Positions 23,879-34,034 of a stretch of 64,000 nucleotides of DNA are shown here, in pieces (the first letter of the stretch is position 1; each line of letters starts with the position of its first letter). The notes under the pieces were generated by a model. That model saw only the letters and a program-made list of their open reading frames with translations. It did not search any database and had not been told where the DNA came from. The translations under genes and the position numbers were made by a program. The stretch is from Xenopus tropicalis (taxonomy: Eukaryota > Chordata > Amphibia > Anura > Pipidae), in assembly GCF_000004195.4 (NCBI RefSeq), contig NC_030678.2, forward strand, positions 157,521,547 through 157,585,546, written 5' to 3'.

Positions 23879-24140
23879 CCAGAAATTATAAGGGTGAATC
23901 CAAGCGCACCGGACAACAGGATATTCTCTTAAAATTTAATCTTTATTCATCCATTAAAAACATGCCACGCCTAACGCGTTTTGTGCACAGATGCACTTAA
24001 TCATAATCCTGCCTATGATTAAGTGCATCTGTGCACGAAACGCGTTAGGCGTGGCATGTTTTTAATGGATGAATAAAGATTAAATTTTAAGAGAATATCC
24101 TGTTGTCCGGTGCGCTTGGATTCACCCTTATAATTTCTGG
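23879..24140. repeat. Near-perfect palindrome, arms about 125 bp
   Basis: The left arm 23879-24004 and right arm 24015-24140 are complementary except at one position (CGTTTTGTGC against CGTTTCGTGC). It would form a very stable hairpin in single-stranded DNA or RNA. Confidence 0.95.
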
Positions 24141-24395
24141 ATTTCTGCCTTGGCTACGGGTTCGGGGCCCTGAGCACCTGGACCACTACGGGACTACGGT
24201 GAGCTCCTTTATATCGCCTTTCAGACTTTTCTGTTGTACTCAAGTGATAGACCTGGGGTATGAACACCCGGGTCTCTACTTAATGTTTGGTACGGACTTA
24301 CAATTCTGTTTGTTTGAGCCAGTTACCTGGATTAGAGTCTGGTCCTTAAATTGAGACTAGTATTTAATTTTGAGTGAGCATAATAACTCTGTATT
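23881..24395 (+). mobile_element. Retro-insert with large palindrome, probably Penelope-like
   Basis: It is flanked by the 15-bp duplication TGCTCTCTTGCGTCC (23866-23880 and 24396-24410), which is host hAT sequence. The first 124 bases are an inverted copy of the segment 24015-24138; arms pair with one mismatch around a 10-base loop (24005-24014). The forward copy begins with a hammerhead-like core at 24016-24041 (TGATTAA, stem GTGCA/TGCAC, GAAAC). This is followed by ATAAAGATT and CCGGTGCGCT, and the insert then runs about 250 bases further. An inverted 5' partial copy plus target duplication fits Penelope-like or twin-primed insertion. No coding capacity. Confidence 0.7.
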
Positions 24396-24550
24396 TGCTC
24401 TCTTGCGTCCCCCAGCCTGCTCACATATAAATCCCTGCTCCCCTCCCACTCTTAGATAGGAGGGCTGGGAGGGAACTATACGCGAGAAGCTGGAGAGAGC
24501 GGGTGGAGCGAAGGATGCCAGGGGCTGGTAGGGTTTGCTATTCTGTGCTG

Positions 24551-25175
24551 GGCCCCTCTGAAGATTTTTTGTGGGAGGGGGCCCCAGCCCAGAGTGATAA
24601 CATTGCTGCACTTCAAGTAGAAGTAAAACTTTTTTTTCTATCTTTAAAATTATTCTAAACAACCCCGAGAATAATATACCTTAGTCCCTGCATTCAGTCT
24701 TATCTGGTTTCTGATTTATAAGTTGAAATCTTCAGCACTTTTCCTCTTCTTCCTGGTACAGTGTGAAGCCCCGCCCCTCTTCCTGTTCAGCTCTCCTCAT
24801 CTCTTCAACTACAGGGTACAGAAACAGGAGCCAACGCCTGGCTGACTGTGCATTCACAGAAAGCTTCTTCTCTGTCAGGCATGCACAGAAGGCTCTCTTC
24901 TTCCGCTACCCTGTAGTTGAAGGGATGAGGAGAGCTGAACAGGAAGAGGGGTGGGGCTTCATGCTGTACCAGGTAGAAGAGAAAAGGAGCTGAGGATTTC
25001 AACTTATAAATCAGAAAACAGATAAGACTGAATGCAGGGACTAACGTATATTATTCTCGGGGTTATTTAGAGTAATTTGAAAGATAGAAAAAAAAAAGTT
25101 TTACTTCTTTTTGAAGTGCAGCAACGTTACTACTCTAGGCTGCCCCCCACACACACAAAAAAACGTCAGAGGGGC
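24551..25175. repeat. Long imperfect fold-back, arms about 310 bp
   Basis: GGCCCCTCTG at 24551 pairs with CAGAGGGGC at 25175. Inside these, AGTAAAACTTTTTTT, ATAAGTTGAAATC and GAAGCCCCGCCCCTCTTCCT have inverted partners on the right, centred near 24863. A related left arm occurs at 53091-53299. The outermost arms include hAT-like end sequence. No open frame of note. Confidence 0.8.
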
Positions 25176-25204
25176 ATTTTTTAATGAAGAATTATTGGAA
25201 TCAT

Positions 25205-25735
25205 TTACATCAGTCCCTGCCCCAGTGGAGCTTACTATCTAAGGTCCCTATCACATTCTCATCAGTCCCTGCCCCAGTGGAGCTTACAATCTAAGGTCCC
25301 TATCACATTCTCATCAGTCCCTGCCCCAGTGGAGCTTACAATCTAAGGTCCCTATCACATTCCCATCAGTCCCTGCCCCAGTGGTGCTTACAATCTAAGG
25401 TCCCTATCATATTCCCATCAGTCTCTGCCCCAGAGGGGCTTACAATCTAAGGTCCCTATCACATTCCCATCAGTCCCTGCCCCAGTGGAGCTTACAATCT
25501 AAGGTCCTATCACTTTCCTATCAGTCCCTGCCCCAGTGGAGCTTACAATCTAAGGTCCTATCACTTTCCCATCAGTCCCTGTCCCAGTGGAGCTTACAAT
25601 CTAAGATCCCTATCACATTCACACACATTCGGGTCATTTTTATTTTATGGGTTTTACAGAGATTATACCCCATTCACTTCAGTCCCTGCCCCCAGTGGAG
25701 CTTACAGTCTGAGGTCCCTATCACATTCATACACA
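25205..25735 (-). repeat. 51-bp minisatellite derived from a tRNA-SINE tail
   Basis: The unit is CAGTCCCTGCCCCAGTGGAG, CTTACAATCTAAGGTCCCTA and TCACATTC. Eight units lie in tandem from 25211 to about 25620, with a ninth, diverged, at 25680. On the minus strand this reads GTGATAGGGACCTTAGATTG, the tail of the tRNA-derived SINE seen at 48550-48805. The single-copy flank at 25640-25700 continues in SINE tail sequence (TTTTACAGAGATTATACCCC). Confidence 0.85.
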
Positions 25736-26468
25736 CCAATTCATCTGACTTTGTATATGACAGTAATCAGTGAGGTCAACACCTCACACTTTCGAATGTG
25801 GCCCAATTTTTAGAATTTTTTTGTTTATTATTTGATGTTTGAGTTCCTGAATATATATTATATAAAGTGCTTTTGAATGCAATAAACCAAGGTAGAGGTT
25901 TGTTTTGACAACAGATAAATCATGGCTGAACACAGCAGAACTAATAGCAACCATGCTGCAATAAAAACCTGGACTATTAGAAGAAAAAATTCTCAAAAGT
26001 ATAAAATAGAAACATCCAGAACCAACTTATCAACACAACAACTTGACTAAGTTCCAAATATATTTTCTCCCCACTTAAAAATAGCCACAGGCAACAAATA
26101 TTTTCTGCAAACACCCATGCACCCACAGTATGTTTAACTAAGCAAATGTTCTTAAAGCAGCCATACACAAAAGCACATATAGCCTTAATGGCACAGGCAT
26201 CACACAACAGCACTGCACTACACAGGGTCATGAGAATTAGAGAAGAGCTATGCGATTTACCATGTTTGGAAGTTTTACATAAATTAATGGTTGCAACCAA
26301 AGCAATATTACCCCATAGTTAAACATTAAAAAAAAATTTAAAAATCCGAAGGGGATTCTTCCCATGGTCCCACAATTCAACAACAACAAAAATCTAACCC
26401 TTAGTTATATTTTATCCCTATTTTATTTTACTTAGGGAAAGGGATTATTAAAAGAAAATAATTGGGGT
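25736..26468. other. Unassigned intergenic DNA
   Basis: Nothing recognised. Confidence 0.4.
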
Positions 26469-26566
26469 TATGTAATAAAAGGCACTAAGTTTGCCCAATT
26501 TGCCCACATCTTAAAGGTTGTTATGGGTTACTGCTCCTGGGCAAACAAAGTGCCTTTTATTACATA
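26469..26566. repeat. Small fold-back element
   Basis: TATGTAATAAAAGGCACTAA and GTTTGCCCA at 26469-26497 are complementary to 26538-26566, with about 40 bases between. This is the size and form of a small MITE; ends and target duplication are undefined. Confidence 0.7.
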
Positions 26567-28176
26567 TGGGAAAATGAAACACTTTTTAAACCTCTAGGCC
26601 CTCTATAGAGGCATCCATCCCCCTTCTGGGACTGCGCCACTGCAGACACCCAATACTGCACTGTTTACTGTACCTATTCATAAAAAGCAGAGTGGCACAA
26701 CAGAGTTGATGAACGCCATCTCACATTGCTTGATGCCCTCGCACCAGGAGCATAGGGACCCAGATCTGTTTTCAAAAGTGAATGCCTATGTGATTGTTAG
26801 ACAGAAGAAAACCTGTAGAGAAGGAGATGAAGTCCACCAACCCCGTAACAGGTATGGCAAAATGGATATTTTATTTGAGTTCACAGTGGTACAGTTCAAG
26901 AGGGGATGGGAGGCCTCTGGAGGGGGGCTAGGGGTTTAGTATTCTCCTTTAATAATACATGTTCTATTCAAACAAAATAGGGGTACGATAAATTAAACCT
27001 ATCTAAGTCTATATTATGTCAAATTAGGGATGCCCTGCAGCACATATCTCTTGAAACCAATCATTACTTCTGTGGGTGAATGTCCCTTCTATCTCTTGCG
27101 CCTGGGGTTTTAGCCAGGCAGCTCTTTCTCCTATGACTTATTTATAATAATAAATAATTCTGAGGGGATGCTTTTGTTCTCTTTTAAGGTCTATCCTGCC
27201 TGTGAAAGTTGAAGCTATAACTTGCAGTATATAAAGGATTATGTCGCAAACATTCTGACGGAGTGCCTATGAGTAAGTATAAATAAAACACGAAATGAGT
27301 AAGGATGAGCTGATGCTACTCCTTTGATACTGCAAGCTGGATTCCTAGGGGGGTTGAATTTTGGAGCACCTGCCTTTATATCATTTCAGTATAACTTACA
27401 AAACAGGAATTATGAAAGGCTAATTGGGAAATCAACAGGTTTTCAGTGTTTGTCAAAAGCTTCAAACAAAACACAAATTCTCCATCCTGGGGACTCATAA
27501 CCTTGCTTGTTTCTCTGCAGCTATTATGGATTAAAACTCCCAGCATTTTGCACCAGCTGAAGGCTGTTTTATACAGCTGGACGTTGAAGTTTACGACAAT
27601 CAGATGGCCTTAGGTTTAACATCTCTCTTGTAGGCAGGAAAGAAAATGCCACAATCTCGGAGCTCCATCAGATATTTAGTTAAGTACAGTAGCAGCAGCT
27701 GCGCTGGGAATCCTTAGGGACACCAGCAGATTTTCCTGAAGCAGAACCCTCCCAGGCAGATGCAGTTTTATAGAAACCATTTCTATTTCTGTCTTCTCTG
27801 ATATATTTTCTTAGAAATTCTGAAGTCGTATAAGAAAAACCCACACGCACACTCCCATACGCTTAAAACGATTTAGCTGGTACAAGTGTGTGGGGGATTC
27901 TAAAGCAAGTAAGAATTCAGATCAAATAATTAGCTGAAGGACAGACACTCGAATGGATTTATTCTTATGCTCAAAGGCATAGACATAGGTGTTTTATAAA
28001 AAATTAAATAAGATGACCTTTATAAAGGGGAACCGTCGTGAAAATGAAAATTTCATATACACATCTCAGGGAAATGAGAAATTAAGTAGAATACATTGCA
28101 TGTCAGAGTATTTCTTTTCCTATAAGACAGCATCTAGGCAAAAGGAGGACACACCAATAATGTATGAAACCTGTGT
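26567..28176. other. Unassigned intergenic DNA
   Basis: No exon or repeat boundary recognised in 1.6 kb. Confidence 0.4.
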
Positions 28177-28180
28177 TTAA

Positions 28181-28588
28181 AGGGGAACTCCACCCAAACA
28201 CAACTTAAGGTTTTTGAAAAGTAAATGTATTTGATCTACATCAATGAAATCAATAAAATGTAACAGTAACTGACTGTTCTCAGCCTGCATCTTCAAAATC
28301 CCACAATTCCCTGTACACATGATGTCAATAAGGAAAGGAACGTTGCAGTGCAATGCATTTTGGGTTATGTAGTCCCTTCATGCTGTCTGTAAGCTGTTGA
28401 GAATTGTTACAATTTGTAACATCAGTGTTTTAGTCCCCCCTCCCCGGCAGGATTTTAAATTACGCAGAAAGAAAAGAACTGTTTTGCAATTGGATTTCAG
28501 CATATAAAAATTGTATTTATTCATACTTTTTGAAGGAAAATATTACAGTGATAGGTATATTAGGGGTTTCTGTGTTGTGTGGGGCTCT
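28181..28588. mobile_element. T2-like TTAA MITE
   Basis: TTAA is at 28177-28180 and 28589-28592. The left end is AGGGGAACTCCACCCAAACA; the right end read inward is AGAGCCCCACACAACACAG. Confidence 0.7.
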
Positions 28589-28739
28589 TTAACAAATTTT
28601 AGTTCAGAAACACAGCATACAGAGAGGCAGCGTATGAAGGAGTCATTTTACTATTTTAGAAGCAGTGCATAATGTTCAATCGATTATATATGCTGCAGCA
28701 AGATTCTTTTCAGCAAAATGTGAATTTTGCTCTTATGAT

Positions 28740-29239
28740 AATTCCCTTTCAAAACAAAAGTATTTGTATGCCCCATGTTATTTAAAAAAAAAAATATTGC
28801 CATAAAAAGTTTTAGAATGTTGTAGAATGGCTAATTCTATGCAACTTTTCAATTGGTCATTATTGTTTCTTTTTAATAGTTTTTGAATTATTTGCTTTCT
28901 TCTTCATCTCTCAAATGGGAGTCACTGGCCTCAACATTCAAAAAACAAATGCTTTATAAGGCTACAATTTTATTGTTAATTGCTACTTTTTATTACTCAT
29001 CTTTATATTCCTCTCCTTTTCACATTTCAGCCTCTTATTTAAATCAATGCCCGGTTCCTAGGGTAATTTAGACATTAGCACCAGATGTCTGCTAAAATTC
29101 TGAAGGGAATAGCTGTTGAATAACAAGCTAAATAACCCAAAAACCACAACTAATAAAAATATGAAAACCAATTGCAAATTGTCTCAGACTATCACTCTCT
29201 ACATCAAGCTAAACGTTAATTCAAAGGTGAACAACCCCT
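28740..29239. mobile_element. T2-like element, right part
   Basis: It ends TCAAAGGTGAACAACCCCTT. The body has CAATTGGTCATTATTG, CAAATGGGAGTCACTGGC and GCAAATTGTCTCAGACTAT, shared with 52021-52463. The left terminus is missing. Confidence 0.65.
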
Positions 29240-29647
29240 TTAGTATAAAAACCCTGTTAAGTGTTAACCATTAAAGAAAGAAAGAAAACAATAATAGCTC
29301 CTTCCCTACCTAAATGTCCCTACGCTGCCATTGTTAGCCCTGAAATGAATTATCCAAACAGCACAGCTTATATTACATTGCTCTCCCCCGGACCTACTGA
29401 AGATCTCAGGGCCAACACTGACAGGGAAATAAATCAGTCTTTGAAACACGTGTGCAATCCTTTTTTTCCTCAAGTGTTGTGGGTAATCTTTATTTTAATT
29501 AGCCACCCCTTTGTGTCAAGTAGTATCATGATAAAAATGGTGGCTGCAAAGGCATTATTTTGCAAGGGCAGGAGAAGCCTTCTAATTGAGATACATTGCG
29601 GCTTTGCCGATTTTAAAGCAGTTTTTCTTTTTGGACACTCCTTAACT
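29240..29647. other. Unassigned intergenic DNA
   Basis: The 193-codon open frame 29261-29842 starts here but runs into the hAT MITE and has no domain; I read it as chance. Confidence 0.4.
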
Positions 29648-29655
29648 ATATGGGG

Positions 29656-29901
29656 CAGTGTCGGACTGGCCCACCAGGATACCAGGAAAACTCCCGGTGG
29701 GCCCAGGTGTCAGTGGGCCCTCTTGCGTCTAACTATTTGGCTTGGTCAATTGCTTGGTCATTCATTTCCTATTTCTTTATGGGAAAAAGACTTGGAGACT
29801 TGGAAAATAAAGGGGTTGAGGAGAGGAGGAATAATAGTTTAGAAAGTGGGCCTATGGGCCAAGGTTTTCTGGTGGGCACCTGGCATCTCAGTCCAACACT
29901 G
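29656..29901. mobile_element. hAT-like MITE, 246 bp
   Basis: The ends are CAGTGTCGGACTGGCCC and CAGTCCAACACTG. A perfect 8-bp target duplication ATATGGGG lies at 29648-29655 and 29902-29909. Confidence 0.92.
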
Positions 29902-29909
29902 ATATGGGG

Positions 29910-30435
29910 GAGGGGCAAGTGTTCATAAAAATGATGAAGGGCTGAATTCTTCTTTATGGCTAATGATACACAATATGTTTTCTCTACTGGTGAAGGAAAT
30001 GCTGATACAGGCCACAACTTTTGCACTCTTTGCACTTAAAGACTGACTTTTGGTTTAAAAAAAAAAGGAATTTTGACAAATGTACCAGGGTGGCTTTTTT
30101 TGGCCTGCCCCTAATACCATCTTCCTGCTGGGCTTATCATCCATACATGCACCATTTCTACCAATCAGGCTCTGGATGGCTCCACTAACATCCAAAGCTT
30201 TTGTGTCACTTCTCAAAAACATCATCAGCCCCTTTATTCACCTCACTGCCCCACCCCTATCAAGTCCGGTCCCTTTAAGTGCCAGCAGAAATTTTTATGC
30301 AACAAAGGTGGCAACCCTAGGTCTACCCAATCAAAATTTGTTAAACTATTTCAACGTAATGGACGTGAAATAGAAGAAGGGCCATCCAGCTAGTTATCAG
30401 CACCCAGTACAAATGCCAAAAGCATCCATGGTAGT
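29910..30435. other. Unassigned intergenic DNA
   Basis: No exon or repeat boundary found. Confidence 0.4.
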
Positions 30436-30443
30436 ATGGTGTC

Positions 30444-31916
30444 CATGGGCGTCCGCAGAAAATTTTCCAAGGGGGGGCAAGTAAGCTAGCATCATCCTGC
30501 AACAGATAAATATATATATATATATTTTTTTTTGCAGGATGATACTAGGGGAGGCTAAATATGGCCCATACACAGACTGACCTACGGCTAATGTGACACT
30601 TAGTGGATTCACTGCTGACGTAAAAAGTTAACCTCCCAACTACCTCTTGCCGTTCCCACTGACTCCCAGGGATACTGTACAAAAGTGCGGGTGGGGGTGC
30701 TTTTTTTTTTTACCCTAAAATGTTTAGTATTAGTGGTAAAAGTATTCATACGCGCACTTCTGTTAGGGGATCTGCAAACATTTGTGTTTGGGATCAGTTA
30801 GCTTAAAGGGGTAGTTCGCATTCGAATTCACTTTTATTTTTAATGGTTTTTCAGTTATTTAGCTTTTTGTTCAGCAGCTCTCCATTTGGTATTTCAGCAG
30901 CTATCTGGTTGCTAGGGTCTTATTTACCCTAGCAACCAGGTAGTGATTTAAACAAGAGATGGGAATATGAATAGTTAAGGGGCCTACTTGGAAAAATAAG
31001 TAATACAAAATTATAATAATAATAAAATTGTAGCCTCGCAGAGCAATATTTTTTGGCCCCCATTTGAAATCTGTATAGAGGCAGAAGAGAAAGGCAAATT
31101 ATTCAAAAAAATTAATTAGGAAGACCAATTGCAAAGTTGCTAGGAATAGGCCATTTTATAACATACTAAAGGTTAACTTAAAAGTGAACCACCCCTTTAG
31201 ATGTGTTTATGTTAGTTTTATAGCAAGAAAGGCAGTGGGTACTGACTCCCCATTATATACAGTGAGATGCAGTCCGTATTTACAAACCCAGCACATTATA
31301 TGCCATGAGGAGCAGTGGGTACTGATGGCAGATATTCAGGCCCTGGCACTATAACACTGGCACTGATACACAACATTGGCCCCACTGTAACTTACTATAA
31401 ATGAACAAAACAATGACAAAAAAAAAAAAAAAATAGTAAGTGCAAAAAACAACAACACATTTATAAACTCACAATGAGCTTTTTCAGAGGGAAAGAGTTA
31501 ACTTACCCTCCATGTGTTAGGGTAGGGGATAGATTATAAATTAAACAATTTAATGTCAGCTAGTGATTCTTTAGAACTGTATAGTACCTGTGGGATGAAA
31601 ACTGCAGCAAAAGTTGAGAGTTGGTTCTCAGGTAAAGTTACAGCTGCAGATTCATCTTTTCAGTCTTTATTTCTGTTTCCAGTTTGCAAAATCTCCGGAT
31701 TCCTGTGTGCATCTGTGCTCTGATTGGTCAATTTTACTGTCTGTCAAGGAAGCTGTGCTCTGATTGGTGAATCCACAAGAAGAAAGATCCAATCGGAGCA
31801 CAGCAAAAACGGGCTTGAGGGGAAAGTGCAGAAACGGAGTAAGGTTTTTGTTTTTTTTGCTACTTTTCCAGGGGGGGGCAAGTGCCCCCTCTTGCCCCCT
31901 TCTGTGGACGCCCATG
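30444..31916. mobile_element. 1.47-kb hAT-like element, non-coding, with nested T2 MITE
   Basis: The inverted ends are CATGGGCGTCCGCAGAA and TTCTGTGGACGCCCATG. A perfect 8-bp duplication ATGGTGTC lies at 30436-30443 and 31917-31924. Just inside both ends is a G-run followed by CAAGT (GGGGGGGCAAGT). No transposase frame is present, so this is a non-autonomous copy. An A-rich run lies at about 31416-31432. An internal inverted pair (CTCTGATTGGTCAATT against GATCCAATCGGAGCAC) lies near 31718-31801. Confidence 0.88.
30807..31197. mobile_element. T2-like TTAA MITE nested in 30444-31916
   Basis: It follows TTAA at 30803-30806. The left end is AGGGGTAGTTCGCATTCG and the right end AAAAGTGAACCACCCCTTTA, with TTAA decayed to TTAG. 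The body includes the TTGCTAGGGTC and CTAGCAACCAGGTAG arms typical of this group. Confidence 0.8.
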
Positions 31917-31924
31917 ATGGTGTC

Positions 31925-32402
31925 GCATTAGTGCTTGCCGAGAATACTGACATTAGCCTTTATTTTAAAACAAAAGCAACAAGTCTCCTTAAGTCTCAAA
32001 CAGTTACAGAGTGTTGTTAAAAGAAGAGGAGATGTAACACAATGGGAAACATGTCCCTCGCCCAACTTGTTGCTTGCATCATATTCAATATGAGCACATT
32101 TCTCAGTTTCAACATTTGATTTGTTGTCTTTAGTTTGCAATTAAGCCTGATATTATGTCCACTTGTTTTACATTTCGCCAGATTTTTTTTTTACCAGTAT
32201 TTTTAGTGTTCTAATGTATTTTAATGGGAGCCTTTTCCAGATTTGAAATCTTTTTTTCTTAAAAACCCATGTATCTCGTGAATGTTATGCATTCTGCATT
32301 TTAAGCCTTTTTGCAGTTTATACTATTTTTAGTATTCATATTTTACAGTGTTCCAACTGGAAACATCATTGAATTTTAAATGACATTTAGCTATAATACA
32401 CT
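31925..32402. other. Unassigned intergenic DNA
   Basis: AT-rich; nothing recognised. Confidence 0.4.
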
Positions 32403-32410
32403 GTCTAGGC

Positions 32411-32716
32411 CAGTGGTGTCCAAGATGTCGATCATGGTCTACTAGCTCAGCAATTAAAAGCTCCTGGTAGACCGTGACCACCACATATTTTCATTGCATG
32501 CAGCATTCTCTTTAGATGCACATAAATTGGTCATGCCAAGCAAATTAGCTGAATTTGATGCCAAAACTGTAAAACCCCCTAAAGATGTGCATTTTCAATT
32601 GGAAGTTGTTTTAAAAACATCAGTGTGAGGTGATTTGAGGCATTTTGCCACCATGTTTTTGGAGAAAGTATAGGTAGAAAGAGTAGATCTCAAGGTGACA
32701 ATTCTGGGTGCCCCTG
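32411..32716. mobile_element. hAT (Charlie-like) MITE, 306 bp
   Basis: The ends are CAGTGGTGTCCAAGATGTCG and CTGGGTGCCCCTG. A perfect 8-bp duplication GTCTAGGC lies at 32403-32410 and 32717-32724. The left end resembles that at 745. Confidence 0.92.
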
Positions 32717-32731
32717 GTCTAGGCAAAGGAA

Positions 32732-33652
32732 GCATACATCAATATATCTGACAAAAATTTTCATCAAAATCTGCTACATCAATATACAGGTATCGGATCC
32801 TTTATCTGGAAACCCATTATCCAGAAAGTTCCGAATTTTAATCAAAGAATTCACATTTTTCAACATGATTTCCTTTTCCCTGTAATAATAAAACAGTACC
32901 TTGTACTTGATCCCAAATAAGATATAATTACCCCTTATTGGGGGCAGAACAGTTGGATTTATTTAATGTTTAAATTATTCCCTTTTCTCTGTAATAATAA
33001 AACAGTACCTGTACTTGATCCCAACTAAGATATAATTACCCCTTATTGGGGGCAGAACAGCCCTATTGGGTTTATTTCATGGTTAAATGATTCCCTTTTC
33101 CCTGTAATAATAAAACAGTACCTGTACTTGATCCCAACTAAGATATAATTACCCCTTATTGGGGGCAGAACAGCCCTATTGGGTTTATTTAATGGTTAAA
33201 TGATTCCCTTTTCTCTGTAATAATAAAACAGTACCTGTACTTGATCCCAACTAAGATATAATTACCCCTTATTGGGGGCAGAACAGCCCTATTGGGTTTA
33301 TTTAATGGTTAAATCATTCCCTTTTCTCTGTAATAATAAAACAGTACCTGTACTTGATCCCAACTAAGATATAATTACCCCTTATTGGGGGCAGAACAGC
33401 CCTATTGGGTTTATTTAATGGTTAAATTATTCCCTTTTCTCTGTAATAATAAAACAGTACCTGTACTTGATCCCAACTAAGATATAATTACCCCTTATTG
33501 GAGCCAAAAAAAGCCTATTGGGTTTAAATTTTCAATTATTTTTTTAATAGATTTACAGTCGAATATCTGAATTACGGAAAACCCCAGGTCCCGAGCATTC
33601 TGGATAATGGGTCCTATACCTGTATCTGACAAAAATTTTCATCAAAATCTGA
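32732..33652. repeat. 41-bp tandem duplication split by a MITE
   Basis: ACATCAATATATCTGACAAA, AATTTTCATCAAAATCTG occurs intact at about 32735-32773. It occurs again as two halves, ACATCAATATA before the MITE at 32787 and TCTGACAAAAATTTTC onward after 33622. The intact copy preserves the empty target site. Confidence 0.9.
32787..33622. mobile_element. CAGGTAT-family MITE with six tandem 113-bp units
   Basis: The ends are CAGGTATCGGATCC and GGGTCCTATACCTG, with TA duplicated on both sides (32785-32786 and 33623-33624). The intact duplicate of the flank shows the pre-insertion sequence CAATATATCTG, proving a 2-bp TA duplication. Six internal units (GTAATAATAAAACAGTACCT start) lie at about 32882, 32992, 33103, 33217, 33329 and 33441. 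The TA target suggests Tc1/mariner-type mobilisation; this is an inference. Confidence 0.9.
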
Positions 33653-33829
33653 CTGACTCATTACAAGTCAGTTTGCTGACAGAGTCTACTAAAGAATAAC
33701 TTTATAGTAAGAAGGTACAGAACGTTTAAAGACAAGAAAACCCTACACACTGTTTAATCAGTACCCCCTTCCAAGTGCAGTTTGTATTGAACAAGTAAAA
33801 CAATGGTTTCGCCACAAGCATGTAACGCA
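33625..33829. other. Unassigned DNA upstream of promoter
   Basis: AT-rich flank of the CpG-rich region; nothing recognised. Confidence 0.4.
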
Positions 33830-34034
33830 CTAGAACACTATCCTCAGCACAAGTGTCCCGCATACAATGAGCACTGGCACTACAGCCCGCACGGAGCTAG
33901 GGAAGCCCCGCCCTATGCCCAGGTACAGTCACATCTCCCACAGGACAGGTAAAGCCGCGTTTGTACGTCACAGGCCTCAGGAACTCTCAAATCTCGCGAG
34001 AAGTCGGCTAGTGACAGCTGACACTTCCTGGATC
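33830..34034 (+). promoter_or_regulatory. CpG-rich TATA-less promoter and 5' UTR region
   Basis: CpG density rises abruptly from about 33830 to 34240, in contrast to the CpG-poor surroundings. Visible elements are a GC box CCCCGCCC (33906-33913), a CRE-like TACGTCA (33964-33970) and the palindrome TCTCGCGAGA (33992-34001). No TATA box is seen. This composition is typical of housekeeping and mitochondrial gene promoters. The start of transcription cannot be placed from sequence alone. Confidence 0.75.
33992..34001. promoter_or_regulatory. TCTCGCGAGA motif (BANP-type site)
   Basis: Perfect 10-bp palindrome, 33 bases upstream of the proposed ATG. In vertebrates this motif marks strong CpG-island promoters and is bound by BANP when unmethylated; Kaiso (ZBTB33) has also been linked to it. 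Its position near the gene start agrees with that role. Confidence 0.75.

Larger units (their letters stand above)
23766..24608. mobile_element. hAT-like element (CAGTGGCGTAAC family), interrupted
   Basis: The left end is CAGTGGCGTAACAATAGAG. The putative right end is TAACATTGCTG at 24608. The possible 8-bp flanks CACTTAAT and CACTTCAA match at 6 of 8 positions, so this right boundary is tentative, and part of it also lies in the fold-back arm at 24551-25175. It is split by the retro-insert at 23881-24395. Confidence 0.5.

Noticed and set aside
18421..25735. Regular arrays resembling CRISPR
   Set aside because: Units are directly tandem without unique spacers, and the genome is vertebrate.
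29261..29842. 193-codon plus-strand frame
   Set aside because: It crosses the boundary of a hAT MITE with a perfect target duplication and has no recognisable domain.
33867..34034. Upstream in-frame ATG extending the first exon by 56 codons
   Set aside because: That stretch holds the GC box, CRE-like site and TCTCGCGAGA motif, and the peptide lacks targeting-sequence character. The ATG at 34035 has better context and gives a plausible mitochondrial N-terminus.
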